Positions 8,464-17,491 of a stretch of 64,000 nt of DNA are shown here, piece by piece. Positions within the stretch are counted from its first letter, which is position 1; each line of letters opens with the position of its first letter. A model generated the notes under the pieces. The model worked only from the letters and a program-made list of their open reading frames with translations. It ran no database searches and was not told the origin of the DNA. The stretch is from Bacillota bacterium (GTDB lineage Bacteria; Bacillota; Clostridia; Christensenellales; Christensenellaceae), in assembly GCA_023393165.1 (NCBI GenBank), contig JAEWMJ010000045.1:80311-144310 (forward strand), written 5' to 3'. The translations under genes were made by a program, and so were the position numbers.

Positions 8464-9709
8464 ATTAGAGCAGCTGATAAATGAGCTCTGCCCGGATGGG
8501 GTAGAATTTGTTTACCTATGGGAAGTTACCATTTGGGACAAAAGATTTAACAGCGTAGATAGAACGAAGCAACCCCAAATTATTACATATCCGTATTTGC
8601 TCGCAGCGGATTTGTTCAAGCTGCAGCAACCTCACGGTGATGTTTTTTTGTTGTCAACCGGGGAGCAAACAGGATGGACGAACGAGGAACTGACTGCCGA
8701 CTACTTATGCGCCGGCGAAGTTGTTACTATACCTTGGGGAAAGTCAAGACCAGTTAAGGAAGTAATAAAATATTACAAAGGAAAGTTTGTAACTGCTGAT
8801 AATCGTATTGCCACATCAAATGATACAAAGAAGCTTTCAAACAAATATCTGTACCATTGGATGCTGAATAGCGGCGAGATGATCGACAGTTTTTATAGAG
8901 GTTCAGGCATTAAGCATCCGAATATGAATGATGTCTTAAACATGAGAATCCCCCTCCCGCCCTTGCCTGCGCAAGAAGAGATCGTCCGTATTTTGGACAA
9001 TTTCACGGAGCTTACAACGGAGCTTACAACGGAGCTTACAGCGGAGCTTACAGCGCGAAAGCAACAATATGAATATTACCGGAACGGTTTGCTAAGCAAG
9101 GAAAATAAGAAAAAAACGCTTAGAGAGATATCGTTAAGCAGTCGCTCTGGTGGGACACCTCTAAAAAGCAACAAAGAATACTATGAAAATGGAATAATAC
9201 CATGGCTTCGAACGCAGGAAGTAGTTTTTAATGAAATTCATGAAACTGATTGTTTAATAACCGAATTGGCAGTGCAAGAAACGTCAGCAAAGTGGGTCCC
9301 AGCAAATTGTGTAATCGTTGCTATTTCTGGCGCGTCAGCTGGTCGATGCGCAATCAACAAAATACCATTAACTACAAACCAGCACTGCTTATGTATTGAA
9401 ATTGATCCCACCATTGCGTTATATAGATACGTGTTTCATTGCGTTTCCAATCAATACGAGGATTTGCTCGCGAAAAAAGAAGGGGCGCGCGGTGACTTAA
9501 ATGCAGCAAGAATCCTAAGTTTGGAAATCCCCATCCCTTCTATTCCCGAACAAAAGCGAATTGTTGAAATCCTCGACCGCTTTGATACGTTCTGCAATGA
9601 TATCACCGAGGGCTTGCCAGCCGAAATCAAGGCGAGGCAGCAGCAGTACGAATACTACCGTAATAAGCTCTTAACATTCAAAGAAAAGGAGGTTTGTGTG
9701 AATGAATAA
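8453..9709 (+). CDS. hsdS: Type I restriction-modification specificity subunit HsdS
   Basis: DNA recognition subunit with two target-recognition domains (about residues 20-175 and 220-385). Each is followed by a conserved helix: LPPLPAQEEIVRILDNFTEL and the C-terminal IPEQKRIVEILDRFD. Both repeat units end in QQYEYYRN. The central spacer contains four tandem TELT-like units. ATG 8453 is chosen because GGAGGTGA lies just upstream; GTG 8456 is equally possible. The gene overlaps hsdR by 8 bp. All parts expected for a functional specificity subunit are present. Confidence 0.92.
   Translation: MVSRLEQLINELCPDGVEFVYLWEVTIWDKRFNSVDRTKQPQIITYPYLLAADLFKLQQPHGDVFLLSTGEQTGWTNEELTADYLCAGEVVTIPWGKSRPVKEVIKYYKGKFVTADNRIATSNDTKKLSNKYLYHWMLNSGEMIDSFYRGSGIKHPNMNDVLNMRIPLPPLPAQEEIVRILDNFTELTTELTTELTAELTARKQQYEYYRNGLLSKENKKKTLREISLSSRSGGTPLKSNKEYYENGIIPWLRTQEVVFNEIHETDCLITELAVQETSAKWVPANCVIVAISGASAGRCAINKIPLTTNQHCLCIEIDPTIALYRYVFHCVSNQYEDLLAKKEGARGDLNAARILSLEIPIPSIPEQKRIVEILDRFDTFCNDITEGLPAEIKARQQQYEYYRNKLLTFKEKEVCVNE
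9005..9052 (+). repeat. Four tandem 12-bp repeats in hsdS (TELT units)
   Basis: Three exact copies of ACGGAGCTTACA (9005-9040) and a fourth with one change (GCGGAGCTTACA, 9041-9052) encode TELT-TELT-TELT-AELT in the spacer between the two recognition domains. In EcoR124-type enzymes, adding or losing one comparable TAEL unit changes the spacing of the recognition sequence. Confidence 0.95.
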
Positions 9710-12700
9710 TTTTGAGATCGTTGCCTGCTCTACCGAAAGTACCGTAGTAGCGGAATACACCCCCATGCAAGGAAAAAGCACCGACTATCAAAGCGAAGCG
9801 GAGCTAGAACAAGATTTTATAAAACGTCTTGTCAGTCAAGGCTATGAATACCTCGCCATTAAAAGCGAGCAGGATTTGATAAGCAATCTCCGCACACAGC
9901 TTGAAAAGCTGAATAACTACACTTTTTTCGATAAGGAGTGGAATGATTTTTATACCAGCGTCATCGCCAACGGCAACGACGGCATTTTGGAGAAAACCCA
10001 AAAAATCCAAGAGGATTATATTCAGGTTCTGACTCTGGACAACGGCTACACCAAAAATATTAAGCTGATCGACAAAACCAACATTCACAACAACTACTTG
10101 CAGGTCATCCACCAGTATAAAGAAGGCGGTGGGGCTCATGACACGCGTTATGATGTAACGATTTTGGTCAACGGATTCCCTCTCGTCCATATAGAGCTCA
10201 AAAAACGCGGCAATGCTATCCGCGAAGCCTTTAATCAGATTAACCGCTACCAGCGGGATAGTTTTTGGGCTGGATCAGGGCTTTTTCAATACGTGCAGAT
10301 TTTTGTCATATCAAACGGTACACATACCAAATATTATTCCAACACCACAAGATTTCAGCACATCAAAGATAACGAAGAAAAAAATGCAAGCAAAAAGAAA
10401 AAGACTTCCAACAGCTTTGAGTTCACAAGCTACTGGGCGGATGAGAAAAATCGCACCATCCCCGATCTTGTTGACTTTACCAAAACCTTTTTTGCAAAGC
10501 ACACGTTACTGAATATTCTTGTTCGGTATTGTGTATTTACTTCGGAGAATCTTCTTTTGGTTATGAGACCCTATCAAATAGCTGCCACGGAAAAAATACT
10601 AAACCGCATTGTAACATCTACAAATGCTAGAAAAACCGGTAAGTTGGCGGCTGGCGGCTATATCTGGCACACCACCGGCAGCGGCAAAACCTTGACCAGC
10701 TTTAAGACCGCTCAACTCGCAAAAGGATTGAAAATTTCAGGCAGGGATGTTGAGAAAGTACTATTTGTTGTCGACAGAAAAGACCTGGATTATCAGACGA
10801 TGAAGGAGTACGACCGATTTGAAAAAGGCGCCGCAAACAGCAATACCTCTACAAAGATTCTCGAAAAGCAGATGGCAGACCCCGAAGCAACCATTATCAT
10901 TACAACCATTCAGAAGCTTGATAAGTTCATCTCAAAAAACAAAGAGCATGAGATATACGCGAAGCATGTTGTTCTTATTTTTGACGAGTGCCATCGCTCA
11001 CAGTTTGGCGACATGCACAAGGCGATTACAAAGCAGTTTAAGAATTATCATATTTTCGGATTCACAGGCACGCCCATCTTTGTCGTAAACTCTGGCAGCG
11101 GAAAGCACGCCGACCTGAAAACAACAGCGCAGGCGTTTGGAGACAAACTACACACCTACACCATCGTAGATGCAATTTGCGACGGTAACGTACTGCCGTT
11201 TCGAATTGATTATGTAGATACGGTTAAGAACCCTGAAGTACTGTATGACAAGCAAGTAAAAGCGATTGATCGTGAAAAGGCGCTTCTTGATCCGCAGCGT
11301 ATTGCGGAGATTACGGATTATATCTTAACGCACTTTGAACAAAAGACGTACCGCAATCAAAGCAGATCATATTACGATCACAAGGTTATAACCAATGTCG
11401 CAAAAATGGCTGCGTCAAAAAATAACACCGTGGAAGAAAAAAGGGAGACCACAAAAGCAAATGGATTTAACTCGATTTTTGCGGTTGCCTCTATTCCGGC
11501 CGCCATTGCGTATTACAAAGCATTCAAAAAGCAGATGGAAGAGACATCTCACAATCTAAATATTGCAACGATTTTCAGCTTTAACCCGAACGTGGAAGAC
11601 CCTGATGATATTATGCAAGACGAGAGCTTTGATACGAGCGGGCTTGACCAAACTTCCCGTGATTTTCTTGATAGTGCCATCAAGGAGGATTATAACAAGC
11701 AGTTTAATGTAAGCTATGATACCTCAGCTGACAAATTCCCAAACTATTATAAAGACGTCTCACTGCGCATGAAAAACCGGGAAATTGATCTGTTAATTGT
11801 TGTGAATATGTTCTTGACTGGTTTTGATGCAACTACCCTAAACACTATATGGGTGGATAAAAACTTAAAATACCATGGCTTAATACAGGCTTTTTCACGC
11901 ACAAACCGTATCTTGAATTCGGTTAAAACATTTGGCAACATAGTCTGCTTTAGAAATCTTGAAGATAATACTAACGACGCTTTGGCTCGCTTTGGCGATA
12001 ATGAAGCCAAAGGCATGGTGCTTCTGAAAACCTATAATGAGTATATAAGCGGGTATGAGGACAAAGGTAAGCATATTGCTGGCTATGATGAGCTAATTGC
12101 AACACTAAAAAATGAATTTCCACTTGGCGTCGAAATTGTGGGTGAGGATTCTGAGAAAGAGTTCATACGACTGTTTGGCCGTCTTTTACGGCTGAGAAAT
12201 ATTCTGGTGTGCTTTGATGAATTTGCGAGTAATGAAAGCATTTCTGTTAGAGATTTTCAAGATTATCAGAGCCGTTACATTGATTTGTACCAAGATTACG
12301 AAAGAAAGGATGATGCCGAAAAAGAGCGTATTAATGACGATATTGTTTTTGAAATTGAGCTAATCAAGCAGGTAGAAGTTAATATAGACTATATCATGAT
12401 GCTTGTTGCGAGATACCATGCTTCTAACTGCGAGGATAAAACGATATTTGCAGATATCAATAAATCCATTGATGCCAGTGTGGAACTGCGAAGTAAAAAA
12501 GCACTTATTGAAGGCTTTATTGCTCAGATATCCGTTAAGACCAATGTAGACAAGGACTGGGGCGAATTTGTTAAGAAGCAAAAGGACGAAGATCTGAAGC
12601 TGCTCATTGAGGCGGAAAAATTGAAACCAGAAGAAGCCAAGAAGTTTATTGCTAATTCATTTAGAGATGGAGAAATCAAAACAACGGGCACTGATATTGA

Positions 12701-12815
12701 TAAGATTTTGCCGCCAATCTCAAGGTTTTCGGGTGAAATCAATAGAACAGTCAAAAAGCAAACTGTTATAGAAAAGTTGAAAGCGTTTTTTGATAAGTAT
12801 TTTGGGTTGATATAG
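9702..12815 (+). CDS. hsdR: Type I restriction endonuclease subunit HsdR
   Basis: ATP-dependent translocase and nuclease of the type I complex. The N-terminal nuclease domain carries a PD-(D/E)xK signature (IELKK at about residue 164). The superfamily 2 helicase motor has Walker A HTTGSGKT at about 321 and the DEAH-type motif DECHR at about 428. FTGTP (motif III) and a helicase C domain with SRTNR follow. The C-terminal about 250 residues are helical and contact HsdM. At 1037 residues the length is typical. It is the last gene of the operon and appears intact. Confidence 0.95.
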   Translation: MNNFEIVACSTESTVVAEYTPMQGKSTDYQSEAELEQDFIKRLVSQGYEYLAIKSEQDLISNLRTQLEKLNNYTFFDKEWNDFYTSVIANGNDGILEKTQKIQEDYIQVLTLDNGYTKNIKLIDKTNIHNNYLQVIHQYKEGGGAHDTRYDVTILVNGFPLVHIELKKRGNAIREAFNQINRYQRDSFWAGSGLFQYVQIFVISNGTHTKYYSNTTRFQHIKDNEEKNASKKKKTSNSFEFTSYWADEKNRTIPDLVDFTKTFFAKHTLLNILVRYCVFTSENLLLVMRPYQIAATEKILNRIVTSTNARKTGKLAAGGYIWHTTGSGKTLTSFKTAQLAKGLKISGRDVEKVLFVVDRKDLDYQTMKEYDRFEKGAANSNTSTKILEKQMADPEATIIITTIQKLDKFISKNKEHEIYAKHVVLIFDECHRSQFGDMHKAITKQFKNYHIFGFTGTPIFVVNSGSGKHADLKTTAQAFGDKLHTYTIVDAICDGNVLPFRIDYVDTVKNPEVLYDKQVKAIDREKALLDPQRIAEITDYILTHFEQKTYRNQSRSYYDHKVITNVAKMAASKNNTVEEKRETTKANGFNSIFAVASIPAAIAYYKAFKKQMEETSHNLNIATIFSFNPNVEDPDDIMQDESFDTSGLDQTSRDFLDSAIKEDYNKQFNVSYDTSADKFPNYYKDVSLRMKNREIDLLIVVNMFLTGFDATTLNTIWVDKNLKYHGLIQAFSRTNRILNSVKTFGNIVCFRNLEDNTNDALARFGDNEAKGMVLLKTYNEYISGYEDKGKHIAGYDELIATLKNEFPLGVEIVGEDSEKEFIRLFGRLLRLRNILVCFDEFASNESISVRDFQDYQSRYIDLYQDYERKDDAEKERINDDIVFEIELIKQVEVNIDYIMMLVARYHASNCEDKTIFADINKSIDASVELRSKKALIEGFIAQISVKTNVDKDWGEFVKKQKDEDLKLLIEAEKLKPEEAKKFIANSFRDGEIKTTGTDIDKILPPISRFSGEINRTVKKQTVIEKLKAFFDKYFGLI

Positions 12816-12877
12816 ATCCGTAGTTTATTCAACTCTGTGTTTCCTATAGTGTTCTTATGAGATATGGGATTCAAAAA

Positions 12878-13105
12878 ACCTGTCGTTCTTTGCTTTTACA
12901 GCCACGCCCAAACCAAAGACCATAGAAATGTTTGGCACAGAGGGTGAGGACGGACTACCACATGCTTTCTATGTGTACAGTATTGCGGCAAGCCATTGAG
13001 GAAGGCTTTATTCTAGATGTACTTGAAAATTACACGACATACCAGACCTATGTAGATAATATCATTTTGCCGTTGGTGCATGAAAGATTAACCACTAATG
13101 GATGA
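12878..13105 (+). pseudogene. Fragment of a second HsdR-type helicase
   Basis: The translation FFAFTATPKPKTIEMFGTEG corresponds to the helicase motif III region of another type I restriction subunit. It continues as HAFYVYS and then, after skipping one inserted T at about 12990, as RQAIEEGFILDVLENYTTY. The reading stops at 13103-13105. Both ends of the gene are missing and a 1-bp insertion breaks the frame, so this is debris of an older restriction system that differs from the intact hsdR beside it. Confidence 0.75.
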
Positions 13106-13192
13106 ATATCTTTCGGACTAGAGATCGATACAAGAAAAATTAGGATCGTAATATTTCCGGAAATTGATAAAAGGATGAAAGGATGGTTTCAG

Positions 13193-14176
13193 ATGCCTGC
13201 TCATATTTTTGTGTTGGATGAAACAAATTATAAAATATGTATAAAAAAAGGATTGGTTGGCCTACCTGAAGCAAAAACTGATTCAAGGAATCAGAAATCA
13301 ATTAACGACGCCCTTATTTCTAGGTTGGCTATAATAAAAGATCGAGACTATGTTTTATTTTATATTACAGGTTTAAAAGAGCTAAGAGGAATTTGGAAAG
13401 CAGAAGGTGCAGCTTTTTATGATCAAACCACTGTTTGGGAAGATAAAATATATCCATTTCGTTTCCGCTTAAGTAGTACAGAATTCAGTTTTGAAAGACC
13501 GCTGGGCTTGCATGACATATATGATTTGCAAAACATGGGAAAGATCTGGACCTTTGCACTTAAACGTGCCAGTGGAACCAATGCCATGTTTTCCATATCG
13601 GATGGTGAATTTCAAATACTATTGCAGGAGTATTTAAAGATTAATCCGTTTACAATAAGAAAAAATATCATTATGGAACCTTATCCAGTTAAAGCGGCAA
13701 ATCTCTGGAAGCAACTACACAGGACAAATGATAGCAGACCCTGCTATGAAGCTACACTTATGGCAATATTATTACATGATTTTGTTAATGGCAGACATCA
13801 GGATATATTTGGTAATTATACAGATTATCTAAGCTATGTTCCGACAAACCTGGATACTGAAATGGACATTTTGCTGATGTTTGGAAATCCGCATAATCCA
13901 TTGCAGATTATGTCGTATGATGTAATTGAAGTAAAGTTAGATCGGTTTGATGGGAACGCGCTGCACCAATTGATTGGCTATGAATCCTGGTTTGCACAAA
14001 AAAAAGTACAAGGTGATTTGAATATGGTACGGACAACGGCCATTGCAGCCCGCTTTGACGTGGACGTCGTGGATTATGTCCAAAAGCGGAAACAATATGA
14101 AGGGAAGGAAATCAAACTTTTAAAATATCAAGTTAATGCTGGAGAAATTCGGCTATTGCCGATTTGGGGATCATGA
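13193..14176 (+). CDS. EVE-domain protein with PD-(D/E)xK nuclease domain
   Basis: Predicted modification-dependent restriction enzyme. Residues 1-120 resemble an EVE (PUA-like) domain: DYVLFYITGLKELRGIW followed by YPFRFRL. EVE domains are proposed to bind modified bases. Residues about 185-327 look like a DUF91/EndoMS-type PD-(D/E)xK nuclease, with E in YEATL, D in EMDILL and the E-x-K motif in VIEVKLDRFDGNALHQLIGY. ATG 13193 is chosen for the AGGATGG 7 bp upstream; ATG 13175 is an alternative. The zeta-type kinase gene starts 18 bp after the stop, so the two probably form one operon. Both domain calls are by eye and need a profile search. Confidence 0.6.
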   Translation: MPAHIFVLDETNYKICIKKGLVGLPEAKTDSRNQKSINDALISRLAIIKDRDYVLFYITGLKELRGIWKAEGAAFYDQTTVWEDKIYPFRFRLSSTEFSFERPLGLHDIYDLQNMGKIWTFALKRASGTNAMFSISDGEFQILLQEYLKINPFTIRKNIIMEPYPVKAANLWKQLHRTNDSRPCYEATLMAILLHDFVNGRHQDIFGNYTDYLSYVPTNLDTEMDILLMFGNPHNPLQIMSYDVIEVKLDRFDGNALHQLIGYESWFAQKKVQGDLNMVRTTAIAARFDVDVVDYVQKRKQYEGKEIKLLKYQVNAGEIRLLPIWGS

Positions 14177-14194
14177 ATGAAACGGAGGACAAGC

Positions 14195-14872
14195 ATGAAC
14201 TCAAAATTTAAATTTCCACTGAATAAAGAAACGCTCCAAACGGTCATGCAGGAGATAAAGATATTAACCTATGGGCAGGCAAGTGAAATCCTGCAAACGG
14301 CTACGGAACGGACTACCCGGGAGCTAGGTGGGATAGCAGAGAATCCTGTACCGGATGATAAAACGCTGCTCATCGTTGCTGGACCCAATGGGTCCGGAAA
14401 ATCAACGGCGATTAGTCAATTGATCGACCAAGGGGCATGTCCGAATTATTATATTTGCCCGGACTATTTGCTTGAAGGCGGACAAAAGGATGAACAGGCG
14501 TACTTGAGAGCTATGCGCAGGGCCGGGATTCTACGAATGAATGCGATGGAAAGAGGCGCTTCCTTCACGATGGAAACCATTATTTCTTCGACAGGAAAAT
14601 TAGATTTTTTGAATGAAGCCCGCAACAAGGGGTATTTTATCGCGGTGCTTTATATTATTACGTCTAATCCTGAGATTAACATACGGCGGGTATTAATGCG
14701 GGCCAGTCAGGGGGGACATAATGTGCCGCCGGAAAAAATAGTGGCCAGATACGAGCGATGCCTATCCATTATGCCTCGTGTTGTTAAATTAGCTGATCTG
14801 GTTATGATATGTGACAATTCGGTAGATGGCCGGATTCCGAAGCAGGTCTGCAATCAGATCGCATCTGAATAA
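14195..14872 (+). CDS. Zeta-toxin-type kinase (P-loop)
   Basis: Zeta toxins phosphorylate UDP-N-acetylglucosamine or related substrates and poison cells. The P-loop GPNGSGKST is at about residue 63. It is followed by the family pattern around ETIISS, RNKGYFIAVLYI, NIRRVLMRAS and GGHNVPPEKIVARYER. ATG 14195 is chosen because GGAGG lies 7 bp upstream; ATG 14177 directly after the previous stop lacks a site. No epsilon-type antitoxin is adjacent; the partner is the EVE-nuclease gene. It could act as a toxin, or as an effector controlled by the nuclease. Confidence 0.72.
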   Translation: MNSKFKFPLNKETLQTVMQEIKILTYGQASEILQTATERTTRELGGIAENPVPDDKTLLIVAGPNGSGKSTAISQLIDQGACPNYYICPDYLLEGGQKDEQAYLRAMRRAGILRMNAMERGASFTMETIISSTGKLDFLNEARNKGYFIAVLYIITSNPEINIRRVLMRASQGGHNVPPEKIVARYERCLSIMPRVVKLADLVMICDNSVDGRIPKQVCNQIASE

Positions 14873-14989
14873 GAGAATGTATTAACTCTTGAAGAACTAT
14901 TTAAAGATTATGTTGCGGATTATCAATGCTCTGAGGAAATAACTAGCTTTGTGGGTAAAGAAAGATTCTGGGAGAATGATGATAAATAA
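14873..14989 (+). pseudogene. MazE/AbrB-type antitoxin C-terminal remnant
   Basis: Immediately after the zeta stop, and in the same frame, 38 codons read as LTLEELFKDYVADYQCSEE followed by GKERFW. This matches the C-terminal tail of MazE-type antitoxins (LEELxxxY ... GKEVW). There is no DNA-binding N-terminus and no start codon, and no MazF gene follows. It is a scar of a former toxin-antitoxin pair, or of a fusion cut off by the TAA at 14870-14872. Confidence 0.5.
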
Positions 14990-15168
14990 AACACATTTTA
15001 TCAGAATGGACTGAAGGTAAAAATTTACTTACAGTATTGCTTGCTATATTAATCACAATGGGAAAAATATGTTTAAAAATCACCAGCTTTTTTAATTGCT
15101 TAAGTTACGCGCGCTTGCTTTAATTATAGGGTAAAATCAATTATTTGGGTAGCGATGAAGCTCGGACC
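14990..15168. other. AT-rich intergenic stretch
   Basis: No convincing gene, terminator or promoter. It lies between the converging EVE/zeta operon and the minus-strand gene that ends at 15169. Confidence 0.6.
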
Positions 15169-16668
15169 TTATTGATCTTGATCCTTAAACCGGCTCCATA
15201 CCCTCGACAGCTCTTTTTCATCAAATACTTCAATGTCTTCTGGTAGCATCGGAACCTTACCCTTGGTCATTATAAAATACTCGTATTCTTCGTCTGAGGA
15301 TTGAGCCAGATAATATGCCTCGGCTCTAAAACGGCTTACAAATAGATCAATATTCACCGGCACCAAAAGCGGCGCATTATTGTCAACTGCTTTTTTTAGA
15401 TGATCAAAGTTTGCGCGCCCAAGTAGATCACTATATTGAAACATGACATTAAAATACGCTAGTTTATCCCCTTGGTCAATGTTATTAAGCTTGATTCTTC
15501 GACGACCATAATGTCTCCGTGAGACCGATTCCAAAACATTAACTATATCTGTAAAACGTTTTATTGTTCCCAATTCGAATATCTGGTAAAAATCATTGTC
15601 GGAAAAAACTTTGTCCTTTGGGTCTTCAGAAAGCACTTTCTCTGGATATTCACTGAGCAGATTGGGATAGGATACCGACAATTCAAATTTTTCTATTGCA
15701 GACTGTCCCTTGCCATCACGATAACTTGTAATCAAAAATGAGGGTGGATTGAAGCCAGCAATTTTATATCCTATAGGCCGTAACAAAGGATCTAGGATAG
15801 AAATCACTTTTTCTACCACACTTGGTTCTTGGATGCGAAATAACGTGTGGCTTGTAATAAAGCCATCTTCATGGATCCACTGATGAAGTGTAGCATCATT
15901 CGAATGATTACCAATCCATCTCTCTATTTCTTTTGTAACCACGAAAGGTTTATCTTTGTTTTCTTGGGTATATATGGCTATCTTAACAAGCAACTTTTCC
16001 CTTTCTGCAAGAATAGACTTTATCTGTGCCACAGTACAATTAAATACATTTTGTGCAGCATTTTTACTTTTATAATACTTATCTAAAATGACGTTCAATC
16101 GTTGGCCAAGCTGCGTGTACGGAGCCTCAAAACGTTCAGGAATCATAATATCATAGTTATCAAGATGCCGGTCCCAACTTTCATGTAGCTGTATAATGCC
16201 TGGAATAGCATCGTTTAAAATAGTACTTTTTATTAGCTTGGTTCTGTCTTTGATCAGCGTATCTAGTTTAATGTCACCATTCATACCAAAATGATTTATA
16301 CACTCGGAACCGACAATCAGCTCTTTTTGGTTGAATTTATTGACTATATAGCAAAGATACGTAAGCTCGTGGTTACATAGCTCACATTTTATAATACCTT
16401 TATCTTTTTTATAGGGGATGTAAAATCTCTGCTTGTCCATTTCCCATTCACTTGATGCTTGTTTTACCACGGCATCATGGTGATATTGAAAATAATTCTG
16501 GACTTCTTTTGATAATGTTGACATATCTTCTTTATGCGCATCTTTATTAGACATTAAGAAGTTAACTAACCAAGGAAATCGATTTGATAGTGCTACTATT
16601 GTATCACTCTTTAGCAGCAATTTTCTTTCTTTATATAAAACCAGTTTTTTTCTCACAAAGTTACCCAC
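15169..16668 (-). CDS. Uncharacterised 499-residue protein with CxxC...CxxH motif
   Basis: I do not recognise the family. Visible features are a probable zinc site with Cys95, Cys98, Cys123 and His126 (KCELCNHEL ... GSECINHFG), a form also seen in phage and mobile-element proteins. Two or three globular segments follow. The C-terminal half (about 240-499) has alternating strands and is charged. There are no membrane segments or signal peptide. It is the only long minus-strand gene in the transposon cargo and is divergent from the XRE/ImmA pair, which suggests a self-contained, separately regulated module, perhaps defence-related (inference only). Confidence 0.7.
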   Translation of the reverse strand: MGNFVRKKLVLYKERKLLLKSDTIVALSNRFPWLVNFLMSNKDAHKEDMSTLSKEVQNYFQYHHDAVVKQASSEWEMDKQRFYIPYKKDKGIIKCELCNHELTYLCYIVNKFNQKELIVGSECINHFGMNGDIKLDTLIKDRTKLIKSTILNDAIPGIIQLHESWDRHLDNYDIMIPERFEAPYTQLGQRLNVILDKYYKSKNAAQNVFNCTVAQIKSILAEREKLLVKIAIYTQENKDKPFVVTKEIERWIGNHSNDATLHQWIHEDGFITSHTLFRIQEPSVVEKVISILDPLLRPIGYKIAGFNPPSFLITSYRDGKGQSAIEKFELSVSYPNLLSEYPEKVLSEDPKDKVFSDNDFYQIFELGTIKRFTDIVNVLESVSRRHYGRRRIKLNNIDQGDKLAYFNVMFQYSDLLGRANFDHLKKAVDNNAPLLVPVNIDLFVSRFRAEAYYLAQSSDEEYEYFIMTKGKVPMLPEDIEVFDEKELSRVWSRFKDQDQ

Positions 16669-16934
16669 CCATTTAGTATTTGGAGAATTTTGATTTTACC
16701 TCTCGTAGATCTCGTAGATTCATATAATGTTATTTAATTTGTCTATGTTTTTTGAGGTTAAGCTTTATAATATTCATTATTATAACATATTTTGGGATTT
16801 TTTTCAATTGTCAGTTCTGGGCAAATTAACTTAAAAATTTTCACCTAGAAGGAATATATTGACAAGCCAATGGTAAAGAATTAATGGAAAGGATACCCAA
16901 GTGACCTTCGTCCAAAAATAATCATTCATACCTA

Positions 16935-16966
16935 TTGACAGAATACTAATAATACTATATTATTAG
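16935..16966 (+). promoter_or_regulatory. Promoter with inverted-repeat operator before the XRE gene
   Basis: TTGACA (16935-16940), 17-bp spacer, TATTAT (16958-16963). The inverted repeat CTAATAAT (16946-16953) / ATTATTAG (16959-16966) overlaps the -10 box, fitting autorepression by the XRE protein. The rest of 16669-17030 is AT-rich and holds nothing else recognisable. Confidence 0.7.
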
Positions 16967-17030
16967 CAAGTAAGCTAACGTGACCAATATGTCAGACGCA
17001 AGTATAAAATAACTAAAAAGGAGAACAACA

Positions 17031-17390
17031 ATGATACTACAGTTTGGCGAATTTATTGCAGGTAAAAGAAAAGCGATAGGATTATCATTACGAGGTATGG
17101 CAGACGATCTTGGTATCACTGCCGCGTATTTATCCGATATAGAAAAAAGTAGGCGAAATCCGCCGGATAAAGAAGTTTTGGAAAAAATAGCTGTTATACT
17201 TAAATTATCCTCAGAAGATAAGGCACTTATGTTTGACTTCGCAGGAAAAGATCGTAATCAGATATCTCCCGATCTACCCGATTATATAATGGATTTACCA
17301 GCAGCAAGGACAGCTCTTCGTAAAGCAAGGGATAAAGGAAAACAAGACGATTTTTGGTATGAAATTACTAGAAAATTAGATGAGGAGTAG
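17031..17390 (+). CDS. XRE-family transcriptional regulator
   Basis: A 119-residue protein with an N-terminal helix-turn-helix of the Cro/cI type (residues 5-65, including LSLRGMADDLGITAAYLSDI) and a short charged C-terminal tail. It lies upstream of an ImmA/IrrE protease gene, the arrangement known from ImmR/ImmA of ICEBs1, where the protease cleaves the repressor to induce the element. The likely role is a repressor of its own promoter and possibly of nearby cargo. It has a strong ribosome binding site (AAAAGGAG). Confidence 0.88.
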   Translation: MILQFGEFIAGKRKAIGLSLRGMADDLGITAAYLSDIEKSRRNPPDKEVLEKIAVILKLSSEDKALMFDFAGKDRNQISPDLPDYIMDLPAARTALRKARDKGKQDDFWYEITRKLDEE

Positions 17391-17491
17391 ATGACTTGCT
17401 TTATAAACTAATTAATAACGCTTTTTATTATTTATAAAAGTCGGATTTTAGAATAAAATTATTAGTATTTATAATCAATAGGAGGTAAGGC

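Noticed and set aside
9005..9052. Repeat array as CRISPR
   Set aside because: The 12-bp units are contiguous, in frame and encode TELT within hsdS.
14177..14872. Start of the zeta kinase at ATG 14177
   Set aside because: No ribosome binding site there; ATG 14195 has GGAGG at the right distance.
14990..15110. Short hydrophobic peptide (KNLLTVLLAILITMGKI) as a type I toxin
   Set aside because: No start codon with ribosome binding site and no antisense RNA promoter could be supported.
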